Source: an uncultured Spirochaetales bacterium
Lineage (GTDB): Bacteria > Spirochaetota > Spirochaetia > Sphaerochaetales > Sphaerochaetaceae
DNA: 43,328 nt
Direction: 5' to 3'
Assembly: GCA_949288415.1 (NCBI GenBank)
Contig: CASEKE010000038.1
Location: 1 to 43,328 of the forward strand
Below the pieces are notes generated by a model. It saw only the letters and a program-made list of their open reading frames with translations, was not told the origin of the DNA and did no database searches. Below, piece after piece: positions 18,701 to 25,507 of this stretch. Numbering within the stretch: position 1 is the first letter of the stretch; every line of letters starts with the position of its first letter. Made by a program: the position numbers and the translations under genes.

Positions 18701-18781
18701 GATGTCGTACGCAGAGACGGCATGAAGAGGCATGACGAGGACAAAGAGGATGAAAGGTACGGCAAGGATCCTTCTGATCAT
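15752..18781 (-). CDS. LptD/OstA-like outer-membrane protein (spirochaete TP0515 type)
   Basis: A 1009-aa exported protein. A signal peptide covers residues 1-24 (cleavage after VSA). The N-terminal OstA-type beta-jellyroll region (about 75-250) has repeated strands such as GIVRLEGNVSLSF and SISMIGNVTF. A signature stretch follows with GRVPIFYFPVFFYPG and HPSFGFNSVRGAFL, then about 700 residues of beta-barrel. It resembles the LptD-like protein of treponemes, including its length. LptD normally inserts LPS at the cell surface; in spirochaetes without LPS the cargo is unclear. The start shares a base with the uvrA stop (TGATG). No LptE or other Lpt gene is in the window. Confidence 0.82.
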   Translation of the reverse strand: MIRRILAVPFILFVLVMPLHAVSAYDIAMADEAGLRNMAGLRGLDTSLSSDELRSALYEAEGLEEYRQDVTEEEGGYTARILSTDSLLSEDGIVRLEGNVSLSFSYGGEERNMTSDMVIIDSDNGSISMIGNVTFPMEDDSSGGINSDIVTFYWERGDLFVESASTMSERENSENKEVTVYSVGEKLTFLDGGTIVYEDGYIASSDENPLSSISAKEIMMLPGSDMLIEGATLKIGRVPIFYFPVFFYPGSTITGHPSFGFNSVRGAFLNTTFELLGSSDLISDESSSSFLSIFEDTDADEDSLPVGAYYANAEPGRAQKWARDSGSFIAIMADAYSDFGVHLGLSSKINLFDRKLKLSVLTGLGYTTTRTQSDTDDPLRYYGENSLSYSDFGLELSASLPYYSDRYAKNELLARNTHFSIEPLFGLDSTFPETSSIKSSFERNIRLKYTLPSSYRTNLLSSLTVRNLDLISSYSWDYDEKSFEMDSIYLPRLDISFSGGYDTSVSLDDLRAEKTEEETEEDFIEKALLSDPLLYPIYSVEKWNAKSSDTFRFAFKYSFSEQLDNVSEYENRVLDTGELSSTTNLKLSLEADLSRYFSLAYSLSPNNKYSYDKDYGNGRYEKTNDFTLSSNLKVSIPLIGLTYTLNNRIYSLGMKDVDGTKTTEEVFARFDKDNVSAHSIALSKSFSTSIGTFSPKLSYTLPPLTGALTPSISYSYEDFSLAFSWKFKEDASGSYSSDTLSASTGYNGRNVVFSLSSTYESGEYDGLDFWAPLDISGQLSFRTADRKYALGELVSFMVTGPSGERNYFKSLRTQLDAPFLKAYVDFSGPADSLELSRINLSSSISSASFQLWRGRIYFDLSLKSTLDLDISNIYASSFSFEPSIQFAIAEFIDLRFGFKTVNNNFGKYVDGNSFSLPLLWQDLLDSFDFFGDGRYHTQFNLSSVSLEIVHYMEDWDLHCKYSSSVVLSEAKYEFVPQLSIYLSWNTFPDLKVDQNWKRQNGQWKESGSN

Positions 18782-21600
18782 CAGGAGAGGTACCTCCTGA
18801 GGTATTGCCCGGTATAGCTCCGCTCGACGGATGCAATCTGCTCAGGAGTTCCGGATGCGACGAGGTTTCCGCCCTCGTCGCCTCCCTCCGGTCCGAGATC
18901 CATGACATAGTCGCAGGTCTTTATCACGTCGAGGTTGTGCTCGATCAGAACGACAGTGTTGCCCTGCTCTACCAGCTGCTGGAGAACCTCGAGGAGCTTC
19001 TTGACGTCCGCGAAATGAAGTCCTGTCGTCGGCTCGTCCAGTATGTACAGCGTCTTTCCCGTCCCTCGCTTGCTCAGCTCGAGCGCAAGTTTGACGCGCT
19101 GGGCTTCTCCGCCCGAGAGCGTAAGCGCGCTCTGGCCGAGCTTGATGTAGTCGAGCCCGACATCCATCAGCGTCTCGAGCTTGCGTCTGATCTGCGGGAA
19201 GGACTGGAATACCTCGAGGGCTTCCCTGACGGTCATGTCCAGTACGTCGGCGATGTTGTATCCCTTGAACGTGACCTGGAGCGTCTCCTTGTTGTATCTT
19301 CTGCCGTCGCATACGTCGCACTTGACGAATACGTCGGGAAGAAAATGCATCTCTATCTTCAGTTGTCCGTCTCCCTGGCAATTCTCGCATCGGCCGCCCT
19401 CGACGTTGAAGGAGAAGCGGGAGGCGGTATAGCCTCTTGCCTTGGACTCCGTAAGGGAGGCAAAGAGGTTTCTTATAGGCGTGAACAGATCGACGTACGT
19501 CGCAGGATTGCTTCTCGGAGTCCTTCCTATGGGACTCTGGTCGATATTGATGACCTTGTCGATGTTCTCGAGTCCGGCCAGGCTCCTGTAGCCGTCGAAT
19601 CTCTCCGCCTTGCCTTCGAGCCTGTCCTGCAGGGCCGGCAGAAGAACCTCGTTGAGAAGAGTCGATTTGCCGGAGCCCGAAACGCCCGTTATGACGCTCA
19701 TGGTTCCAAGAGGTATCGTGACGTCTATGTTCTTGAGGTTGTGCTTCGTACAGCCCTTTATTGTTATGCTCTTTCCGTTCCCTTTCCTCCTGACGGCAGG
19801 AACCGGGATTGTAAGCTTTCCGGACAGAAACTGTCCCGTGACAGATTCTGGAACGGCCGCGACCTCCTCTGGCGTTCCGGCTGCGACTACGCGACCTCCG
19901 AGGGCTCCTGCCCCGGGACCGATGTCTACTAGGTAGTCAGCTGCGCGGAGCGTGTCCTCGTCGTGCTCCACGACTATGACAGTGTTCCCGAGGTCCCTGA
20001 GATTCATCAGCGTGTTGATAAGCTTGGTATTGTCCCTCTGATGCAGTCCGATGGACGGTTCGTCGAGAACGTACATCACCCCAGAAAGAGCACTGCCTAT
20101 CTGTGTCGCGAGCCGGATTCTCTGCGCCTCTCCGCCGCTCAGCGTGGATGCTGCACGTTCAAGGGTCAGATATCCAAGTCCCACGTCCCTAAGGAAGGTA
20201 AGCCTGCTTCTGATCTCCTTGAGAATCTGCCGGGAGATTTCCTCCTCCGTCGCAGTAAGGCTGAGACTGTCGAAGAAATCGAGGCTTTTTATGACGCTGA
20301 GCCGGCTTGCCGCCATGATGTCGAGGCCTCCGACCTTCACGGAGAGAGCATCCTTCTTGAGCCTCTCGCCATGGCAGGTCTCGCAGACGGTATACGTCAT
20401 GAACGACTCCAGCCACATCCTGATATTCATGCTGAACGTCTCTCTTAGCCGCCTTTCGAGTTCAGGGATTATCCCTTTGAACTCCTCACTGTACTCGACG
20501 TAGCCGGGCTTCGTCGCATGTTCCCAAGTATAAGATATCTTGTCCTTCGTACCCCAGACGAGCTTGTTGAACACGTTCTCGGGCAGATCCTCGATCGGTG
20601 TGTCGAGACTATAGCCGTAGTTGCGGAAGAATGCCCCGTATCTCGTAGGGTCGTACTTGCCGTTCTGGCTGCAGGTCTTTATCGCACCCTGGTTGTACGA
20701 AAGGCTTCTGTCTGGAATGATCTTCTCGATGTCGAAACTCTTCTTGTACCCGAGTCCGTTGCAGTCGGGACACGCGCCGAAGGGATTGTTGAAGCTGAAA
20801 GTCCTCGGCTCGATCTCGCTGAGCGTGATGCCGCATTCGGGGCAGGAGTTCTTCTCGCTGTAGATCTCAATCCTGTCCTCGTCCACATAGCTCACCTCAA
20901 CGAGCCCGTTGGAAAGCTCCGTCGACTTCTCGATCGCATCGGCAAGCCTGCTCCGCTGATCGGGAGAGAGTTTGAGGCGATCCACGAGTATGGAGATGCT
21001 GTGCTTGACGTTCTTGTCGAGCGACGGTATGGCCTCGTCGAGATTGTATATGTGCTTGTCTATGATCGCACGGAAGTAACCGAGCTTGACAGCGTCCTCC
21101 AGAGTCTTCCTGAACTCGCCTTTCTTTCCTCTGGCAATCGGGGACGAAACCATGAGCTTCGAACCCTCCGGATGGGAGAAGACGATGTCGATTATCTGGT
21201 CGACGGACATCTCAGATATCTCCCGTCCGCACTTCGGACAGAACTTGTGCCCTATCCTTGCCCAGAGAAGGCGGTAGTAGTCGTATATCTCGGTGACGGT
21301 TCCGACGGTCGAGCGCGGATTCCTGTTCGTCGATTTCTGCTCGATGGCTATGGCAGGACTCAGACCCTCGATGATGTCGACGTCAGGCTTCTCCATGCGT
21401 CCGAGGAACTGTCGGGCATAGGACGAGAGAGATTCCATGTATCTTCTTTGGCCTTCGGCAAATATCGTATCGAAGGCAAGGCTGCTCTTTCCGCTTCCCG
21501 AAAGTCCGGAAAGCACGACCAGGCTGTTCTTCGGAAGTTCGAGGGAAATGTTCTTGAGATTGTGTTCCCTCGCTCCTTTTATCACAAGCTTATCGTTCAT
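18781..21600 (-). CDS. uvrA: Excinuclease ABC subunit A
   Basis: DNA damage sensor of nucleotide excision repair. The 939-aa length is standard. It has two ABC modules: Walker A GLSGSGKSS near residue 32 and GVSGSGKST in the second half. Signature LSGGEAQR occurs twice, and YVLDEPSIGLHQRD and YILDEPTTGLHF are the Walker B regions. Zinc cysteine pairs CPKCG, CPECG, CETCHG and CENCQGDG/CDVCDG are all intact. The 5' end overlaps ispG by 11 nt and the 3' end overlaps lptD, so it sits in an operon with cell-envelope and isoprenoid genes. Confidence 0.98.
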   Translation of the reverse strand: MNDKLVIKGAREHNLKNISLELPKNSLVVLSGLSGSGKSSLAFDTIFAEGQRRYMESLSSYARQFLGRMEKPDVDIIEGLSPAIAIEQKSTNRNPRSTVGTVTEIYDYYRLLWARIGHKFCPKCGREISEMSVDQIIDIVFSHPEGSKLMVSSPIARGKKGEFRKTLEDAVKLGYFRAIIDKHIYNLDEAIPSLDKNVKHSISILVDRLKLSPDQRSRLADAIEKSTELSNGLVEVSYVDEDRIEIYSEKNSCPECGITLSEIEPRTFSFNNPFGACPDCNGLGYKKSFDIEKIIPDRSLSYNQGAIKTCSQNGKYDPTRYGAFFRNYGYSLDTPIEDLPENVFNKLVWGTKDKISYTWEHATKPGYVEYSEEFKGIIPELERRLRETFSMNIRMWLESFMTYTVCETCHGERLKKDALSVKVGGLDIMAASRLSVIKSLDFFDSLSLTATEEEISRQILKEIRSRLTFLRDVGLGYLTLERAASTLSGGEAQRIRLATQIGSALSGVMYVLDEPSIGLHQRDNTKLINTLMNLRDLGNTVIVVEHDEDTLRAADYLVDIGPGAGALGGRVVAAGTPEEVAAVPESVTGQFLSGKLTIPVPAVRRKGNGKSITIKGCTKHNLKNIDVTIPLGTMSVITGVSGSGKSTLLNEVLLPALQDRLEGKAERFDGYRSLAGLENIDKVINIDQSPIGRTPRSNPATYVDLFTPIRNLFASLTESKARGYTASRFSFNVEGGRCENCQGDGQLKIEMHFLPDVFVKCDVCDGRRYNKETLQVTFKGYNIADVLDMTVREALEVFQSFPQIRRKLETLMDVGLDYIKLGQSALTLSGGEAQRVKLALELSKRGTGKTLYILDEPTTGLHFADVKKLLEVLQQLVEQGNTVVLIEHNLDVIKTCDYVMDLGPEGGDEGGNLVASGTPEQIASVERSYTGQYLRRYLS

Positions 21601-22630
21601 TCATAGCCTCTACGAGCTCATCGAGCGCGTTGTCGATGGTCACTTCCTTGTAAAGCTCCCCTTTCTTGTATAGAAATGCCTTTCTGCCGATGCCCGTGAT
21701 CGCGAAATCGGCATTCTTCGCCTCTCCAGGTCCGTTCACCTGACAGCCCATCACGGCCACAGTGACGTCCTTGTCCATGCTCTGGAGCACAGGCTCGAGA
21801 ATCTTCACCATGCGCTGCGAATCGAAAGTATGACGTCCGCATCTCGGGCATGAGACGAGACGCACACCGCCTTTTCTGAGCCCGAGCGTCCTGAGGATTT
21901 CCACGGCGCTGACGATCTCGTCCTCGAGGGATCCCGTGATGGAGACGCGGATCGTATCCCCGATTCCCGAAGAAAGAAGGTTGCCGAGTGCCCATGTGGA
22001 GCGGACGGACGAGACTATGGCACTACCGGCCTCCGTGACGCCGAGATGCAGCGGATAGTCGCACCTGGCGGCGAACTTCCTAGCGGCGGACATGGTGATG
22101 TCGACATCGCTGGCCTTAAGGGACACGACAGTGTTTTCGAATCCCCACGACTCGAAATCGTCGAGGTATTCGAGGCTTGTCTCGACCATCAGGTCGTCCA
22201 TTGCAAGACCCTTCGAATCGCGCGGAAGGGAACCGGAATTGAGCCCTATCCTTATCGCAGCCCCGTGGTCCTTGGCGCTTCTGACAACCTCTTCGGTCTT
22301 CCATCTTGCTCCGATGTTGCCGGGATTGATCCTTATCTTGTCTGCTCCGCATTCGAGCGCCTCGAGAGCCATACGGTAATCGAAATGGATGTCCGCGACG
22401 ACGGGAATCGGGCTCCGGCGGCAGATTTCCATGAATACAGGCCTGTCCTGGGAAGAGACATAGCTGAAACGTATGAGATCGCAGCCCATGTGCGATAGAG
22501 TGTTTATCCTCTCGATTATGGCCCCCGCATCCGCGCCGACGAGCGTCGAGTCGTACATCGTCTGGATGCGGACCGGATTGTCGCCTCCTATCTTGAGGTT
22601 TCTTGCAGTCGCAACTTTTCCGCTGAACAT
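21590..22630 (-). CDS. ispG: 4-hydroxy-3-methylbut-2-en-1-yl diphosphate synthase IspG (GcpE)
   Basis: 4Fe-4S enzyme of the MEP isoprenoid pathway that makes HMBPP. The 346-aa protein has VRIQTMYDS, the TIM-barrel segments VADIHFDYRMAL and KIRINPGNIG, and VTEAGSA. The C-terminal cluster ligands lie in SCPRCGRHTFD and VMGCQVNGPGEA. The start at 22630 was chosen because the ATG follows the preceding stop by 2 nt and has TTGGAG upstream; the frame is open further upstream but reads through the previous gene. The 3' end overlaps uvrA by 11 nt. Confidence 0.97.
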   Translation of the reverse strand: MFSGKVATARNLKIGGDNPVRIQTMYDSTLVGADAGAIIERINTLSHMGCDLIRFSYVSSQDRPVFMEICRRSPIPVVADIHFDYRMALEALECGADKIRINPGNIGARWKTEEVVRSAKDHGAAIRIGLNSGSLPRDSKGLAMDDLMVETSLEYLDDFESWGFENTVVSLKASDVDITMSAARKFAARCDYPLHLGVTEAGSAIVSSVRSTWALGNLLSSGIGDTIRVSITGSLEDEIVSAVEILRTLGLRKGGVRLVSCPRCGRHTFDSQRMVKILEPVLQSMDKDVTVAVMGCQVNGPGEAKNADFAITGIGRKAFLYKKGELYKEVTIDNALDELVEAMNER

Positions 22631-22632
22631 AT

Positions 22633-22947
22633 CTACTCCAAAGTGAACTCCGAAAGTTCTGCTCCTTCGGCTGGCCTTACGAGCCTCGGCTCGCCTGGGA
22701 GGAAAAGAACCGCATCGCCGGCCTTGAGGGTCACGATAGCGGTCACCTCGTTGCTCTCCGGCATCTCGCGCCACGTCGTGGCGGCCTGTGCGGTACCGGA
22801 AAGGACTTCTATGAAATGTGAAAAGAACCTGTCAACGATGAAGCGGTCCGAAACTTCCACGCTTCGGCCCTCCATCTTACTGATCTCGCAGAGCTTGTCG
22901 TCAAGACAAGTGCGCCGGACAAGATTTCTGGATGTATCTTTTACCAT
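22633..22947 (-). CDS. Small conserved-looking protein of unknown function
   Basis: A 104-aa protein that I do not recognise. The first 50 residues are charged and mixed; the last 55 contain short strands separated by turns (EVTAIVTLKAGDAVLFLPGE), with no signal peptide or membrane segment. It starts the ispG-uvrA-lptD run: its stop is 2 nt before the ispG ATG and its last codons carry the ispG ribosome site. The ATG has no Shine-Dalgarno sequence, and a TATAAT box ends 8 nt upstream, so the transcript is probably leaderless. Compact spacing and codon use like the neighbours support a real gene. Confidence 0.72.
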   Translation of the reverse strand: MVKDTSRNLVRRTCLDDKLCEISKMEGRSVEVSDRFIVDRFFSHFIEVLSGTAQAATTWREMPESNEVTAIVTLKAGDAVLFLPGEPRLVRPAEGAELSEFTLE

Positions 22948-22955
22948 AAGTGAAG

Positions 22956-22984
22956 ATTATATAGTAATCGGGAATTTTCTTGAA
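22956..22984 (-). promoter_or_regulatory. Promoter of the ispG-uvrA-lptD run
   Basis: Minus strand: TTCAAG (22979-22984), 17-bp spacer, perfect TATAAT (22956-22961). The predicted start point falls 0-2 nt before the ATG at 22947. Confidence 0.65.
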
Positions 22985-23035
22985 TACTTGTTCGACCCTG
23001 TTTGGCTTTATCGATTTTCCGCAATCTATGTACAA

Positions 23036-23110
23036 TCGTTTTTTTCGTCAAAAAAAATTATACTTCAATTTTTATTATTTTTTTTAAATAAAAATAATTT
23101 TTCTATTTTC
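23036..23110. other. Extremely AT-rich tract upstream of the HsdS-like gene
   Basis: The 60 bases 23041-23100 contain only 5 G/C. They consist of A- and T-runs, including a T7-CGTC-A8 inverted repeat and an imperfect T/A palindrome around 23075-23097. The tract ends just before the -10 box, the usual place of an UP element or a nucleoid-protein binding site. Confidence 0.8.
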
Positions 23111-23111
23111 A

Positions 23112-23120
23112 TGCTATAAT
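23112..23120 (+). promoter_or_regulatory. Extended -10 promoter of the HsdS/HsdM-like pair
   Basis: TGCTATAAT: TG extension and a perfect TATAAT (23115-23120) directly after the AT-rich tract, with no clear -35 box. The predicted leader is about 22 nt and carries AAGGAGG (23136-23142). Confidence 0.75.
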
Positions 23121-23148
23121 CCAGAATAAATCTCCAAGGAGGAAAAAT

Positions 23149-23730
23149 TTGAAACTATCGGAAATAGCCGACATAACGTCGGGGCCGCTGACAGGCAGAT
23201 ATACAAAGGACAAGAATCCCGGAAGAAACGTCGTCGGGAAGATGGGACTACTGACGCCAAAGGCGATATCCAACGGATACGTAAGAGCTTCGGAGATCGG
23301 AGAGGAAGAAGTCGTGAAGCAGGTACCGGAAAACTTCCTCACCAGGAGGGGCGACATAGTTCTCCAGCTGTCCCGACCCTACACCGCGGCGCTCATAACA
23401 GAGAACGAGGAAGGGCTTCTGGTCCCGTCCTACCTGGCTATAATCCGGCCGAAGGACGAGGATGACAGGTTCTACCTTCTTGCATACCTTTCCACCGAGA
23501 GCTTCAAGGAAAATCTGGAAAGGACGACATTCGCAAGCCTCAGAAGCCTTCTTACCGTCGGCGCGATAAAGAACCTGCCCGTCCCCTACTTTTCCAAAAA
23601 CGAGAGAAAAGCCATAGGAGAAAGATTCTTCCGTGCCGTGATGGCCTCGAGACTCGCAGATGAGATATATGAGCTCGAATCTGTTCTTGCCGACAGAAAC
23701 ATAAGGAGAACAGAAGATGAAAATTGTTGA
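23149..23730 (+). CDS. Single-TRD HsdS-like specificity protein
   Basis: A 193-aa protein with one target-recognition domain of type I restriction S subunits. The N-terminus MKLSEIADITSG, the central FLTRRGDIVLQLSRPYTAALI and VPSYLAIIRPK, and FYLLAYLSTESFKENLERT fit a TRD. LRSLLTVGAIKNLPVPYFSKNERKAIGERF is the TRD-to-helix junction, and the last 35 residues form the conserved coiled-coil helix. Normal HsdS has two TRDs in about 400 aa, so this is a half-subunit that would bind DNA as a dimer. The start is TTG, with AAGGAGG 6 nt upstream. It overlaps the HsdM-like gene by 14 nt. No HsdR lies in the window. Confidence 0.82.
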   Translation: MKLSEIADITSGPLTGRYTKDKNPGRNVVGKMGLLTPKAISNGYVRASEIGEEEVVKQVPENFLTRRGDIVLQLSRPYTAALITENEEGLLVPSYLAIIRPKDEDDRFYLLAYLSTESFKENLERTTFASLRSLLTVGAIKNLPVPYFSKNERKAIGERFFRAVMASRLADEIYELESVLADRNIRRTEDENC

Positions 23731-24976
23731 AGGGGTTGCAAATCTTTATGAGGAATTCGTGAAATACACCCGGACGACGGGTGAGAGCGCATCTGCTCTG
23801 ATTCTTTTCCACGTGTTCATCCGACACTGTCTGGAAACCAGGCGAGGCCTCGTGCTCGACAGGAATTTCGATCTTTACATGTCGATAGCCAGACATCTCG
23901 AGAACCCGTACTGCCTGCTGGAAAGAAGCGAGCTTGCAGATTTTCTCGAGGCGGTCGACGAAGCAGCCGAAAAGGAAGATCTGGAGCCGCTTTCGATTTT
24001 CGACAAGGACATGAATCTCCGCGAGGACGTTCCTCTCACATACTTGTTCGACAGGACGGAAAACGAAAATTTCCGCCGGATTCTCAAGGCCAGATCGTTC
24101 AGGGATGCATACTCGTCCTTCATCTCGCTCGACTTCAGCTCGCGTCGAGCCCTCGAGGACATACTCTACACCGTAAGCTGGCTTTCCAGAAAGGATTGCC
24201 CACGAGAGAAAGGCTACAGCATCGGCAAGCTGGTATCGAGACTGGTCGGACTCTCGGACGGCGATGCTGTGATTGTGAGGAGCTCGTGCACTGCAATGCC
24301 GGCGGCTTCCTTGGCCCTTTTTTCATCCATAGCCATAAAGGATACGGGAAACGTCGGACTTGCGGCAAGAATGACAAGGATGATGACAGACTCCTCGTCC
24401 GCTGCATTCGGCCCTGATACGAAGGTCAAGCTGACAATCACGGACGGAATACCGGAGAACGTGGACAAGGTACTGGCCTCTACCGAAAATCTGATCGCTT
24501 TCGTTCCCTCCAACCTTCTCCTTTCCTCGGTAAAGGAGATAGCCGAGAAGCGCCTCTATCTGATCGATCGCCTTTTCATCCGTAGGGTCATCGTCCTCCC
24601 GCCGCTCTCGGCAGAGGAAGACCGCAGCCTCGTCATGCTCCAGCTGAGGGAGAACGGAAACGAATACGTGACTTTCTGCGACCTGAAGAAGGACGAGAAG
24701 GACAAGGAGATGTTCCTCGACAACCAGATGACGGAAAAGGCTATCGAAATCGCATCCTTCGACGACGCAGACGGCTTAAGAACAGCAAAAGCGACGTACG
24801 ATGAGATAGCCAAAAGCAATCTTCTCGTCCCAGGAAACTACATGGACGCAAAAGGAAGGGATGACGAGGATACGGAGGATCTTATGGCCCGGATAGAGGA
24901 AAAATATGTCATGCTCCAAAGCCTTGCAGAGCAAGGAGCGAGGAAACAGGACGAATTGATCCCGGACTGCCGATAA
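23717..24976 (+). CDS. HsdM-like protein lacking the methyltransferase motifs
   Basis: A 419-aa protein whose layout follows type I modification subunits. It has an N-terminal helical region (1-160), YSIGKLVSRLVGL (167-179) as in the segment before motif I, and LIAFVPSNLLLSSVKEIAEKRLYL (259-282) with FIRRVIVLPPL (287-297), as in HsdM strands after motif IV. ATYDEIAKSNLLVPGNYMD (359-377) matches the HsdM C-terminal segment. The SAM-binding motif I (CGSG type) is replaced by SSCTAM (189-194), and no NPPY/F motif IV exists around 240-250. Methylation is therefore unlikely. It is co-translated with the HsdS-like protein (14-nt overlap, AAGGAG site). Family assignment is my alignment from memory, not a search. 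Confidence 0.68.
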   Translation: MKIVEGVANLYEEFVKYTRTTGESASALILFHVFIRHCLETRRGLVLDRNFDLYMSIARHLENPYCLLERSELADFLEAVDEAAEKEDLEPLSIFDKDMNLREDVPLTYLFDRTENENFRRILKARSFRDAYSSFISLDFSSRRALEDILYTVSWLSRKDCPREKGYSIGKLVSRLVGLSDGDAVIVRSSCTAMPAASLALFSSIAIKDTGNVGLAARMTRMMTDSSSAAFGPDTKVKLTITDGIPENVDKVLASTENLIAFVPSNLLLSSVKEIAEKRLYLIDRLFIRRVIVLPPLSAEEDRSLVMLQLRENGNEYVTFCDLKKDEKDKEMFLDNQMTEKAIEIASFDDADGLRTAKATYDEIAKSNLLVPGNYMDAKGRDDEDTEDLMARIEEKYVMLQSLAEQGARKQDELIPDCR

Positions 24977-25012
24977 AAAAAAGACCTCCGTGCACATCCG
25001 TGCACGGAAGTC
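24975..25012 (-). terminator. Terminator of the V-ATPase operon
   Basis: A 13-bp stem (arms 24983-24995 and 25000-25012, one G-U pair) with a 4-nt loop. On the minus strand it is followed by eight T residues (24975-24982). The T-run touches the stop codon of the convergent HsdM-like gene. Confidence 0.93.
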
Positions 25013-25035
25013 CGAAAAAATGCCGGAATCCTTTC

Positions 25036-25473
25036 TCAGAGAGCGAGAAGGCAGAAGACGAGAGTAAAAAGAGCGACCGTCTCTACGATACCGATGACAA
25101 TAAAGTAGTTTGCCGTTCCCTTTCCTGTCTCTGCAAGCGAATCGGCAGCACATGCTGCGACCTTTCCCTGGAAGAAAGCCGAAGTGCCGATCGCGAGACC
25201 GCCGAAGAGTCCGAGGAAGAAGCAGAGCATCGGGGATGTCGTACCCGCGGAAATAGCACTGCTGATGAAGTTCATGAGAAGGAAGCCGTAGATGGTCTGC
25301 GTAAGCGGAGCACCTGCGAAAGCGACCATGATGAACGGCGCCGGCTTGCCCTGTGCGTAGCACTTCTTCCAAGCGCCAACTGCGGACTGAGATGCGATTC
25401 CGGCGCCGAATCCTGATCCGAGCGCGGAAATTGTGAGTGCGAGAGCCATGCCGATATAAGCCATGCTGTTCAT
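25036..25473 (-). CDS. atpK: V-type ATPase subunit K (membrane rotor c-subunit)
   Basis: A 145-aa proteolipid with four membrane helices in two hairpins. The ion-binding carboxylate is Glu in GIVETVALF. Residues matching the Enterococcus hirae Na+ site are present: Thr-Gln in APLTQTIYG, Gln in FFQGKVAAC, and this Glu. I chose the ATG at 25473, which has AAAGGAG 9 nt upstream; the frame is open upstream but overlaps the subunit I gene. It is the last gene of the operon, followed by a strong terminator. Confidence 0.93.
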   Translation of the reverse strand: MNSMAYIGMALALTISALGSGFGAGIASQSAVGAWKKCYAQGKPAPFIMVAFAGAPLTQTIYGFLLMNFISSAISAGTTSPMLCFFLGLFGGLAIGTSAFFQGKVAACAADSLAETGKGTANYFIVIGIVETVALFTLVFCLLAL

Positions 25474-25507
25474 ATGTTTTTGTCTCCTTTGAAAAACTTT
25501 TTTAGTC

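Noticed and set aside
22631..22774. N-terminal extension of ispG
   Set aside because: It overlaps the 104-aa gene. The Arg-rich peptide is unlike IspG, and the ATG at 22630 has a good ribosome site.
23149..24976. A working type I restriction-modification system
   Set aside because: No HsdR is present in the window, only one target-recognition domain is present, and the SAM and NPPY/F motifs of the M-like protein are missing.
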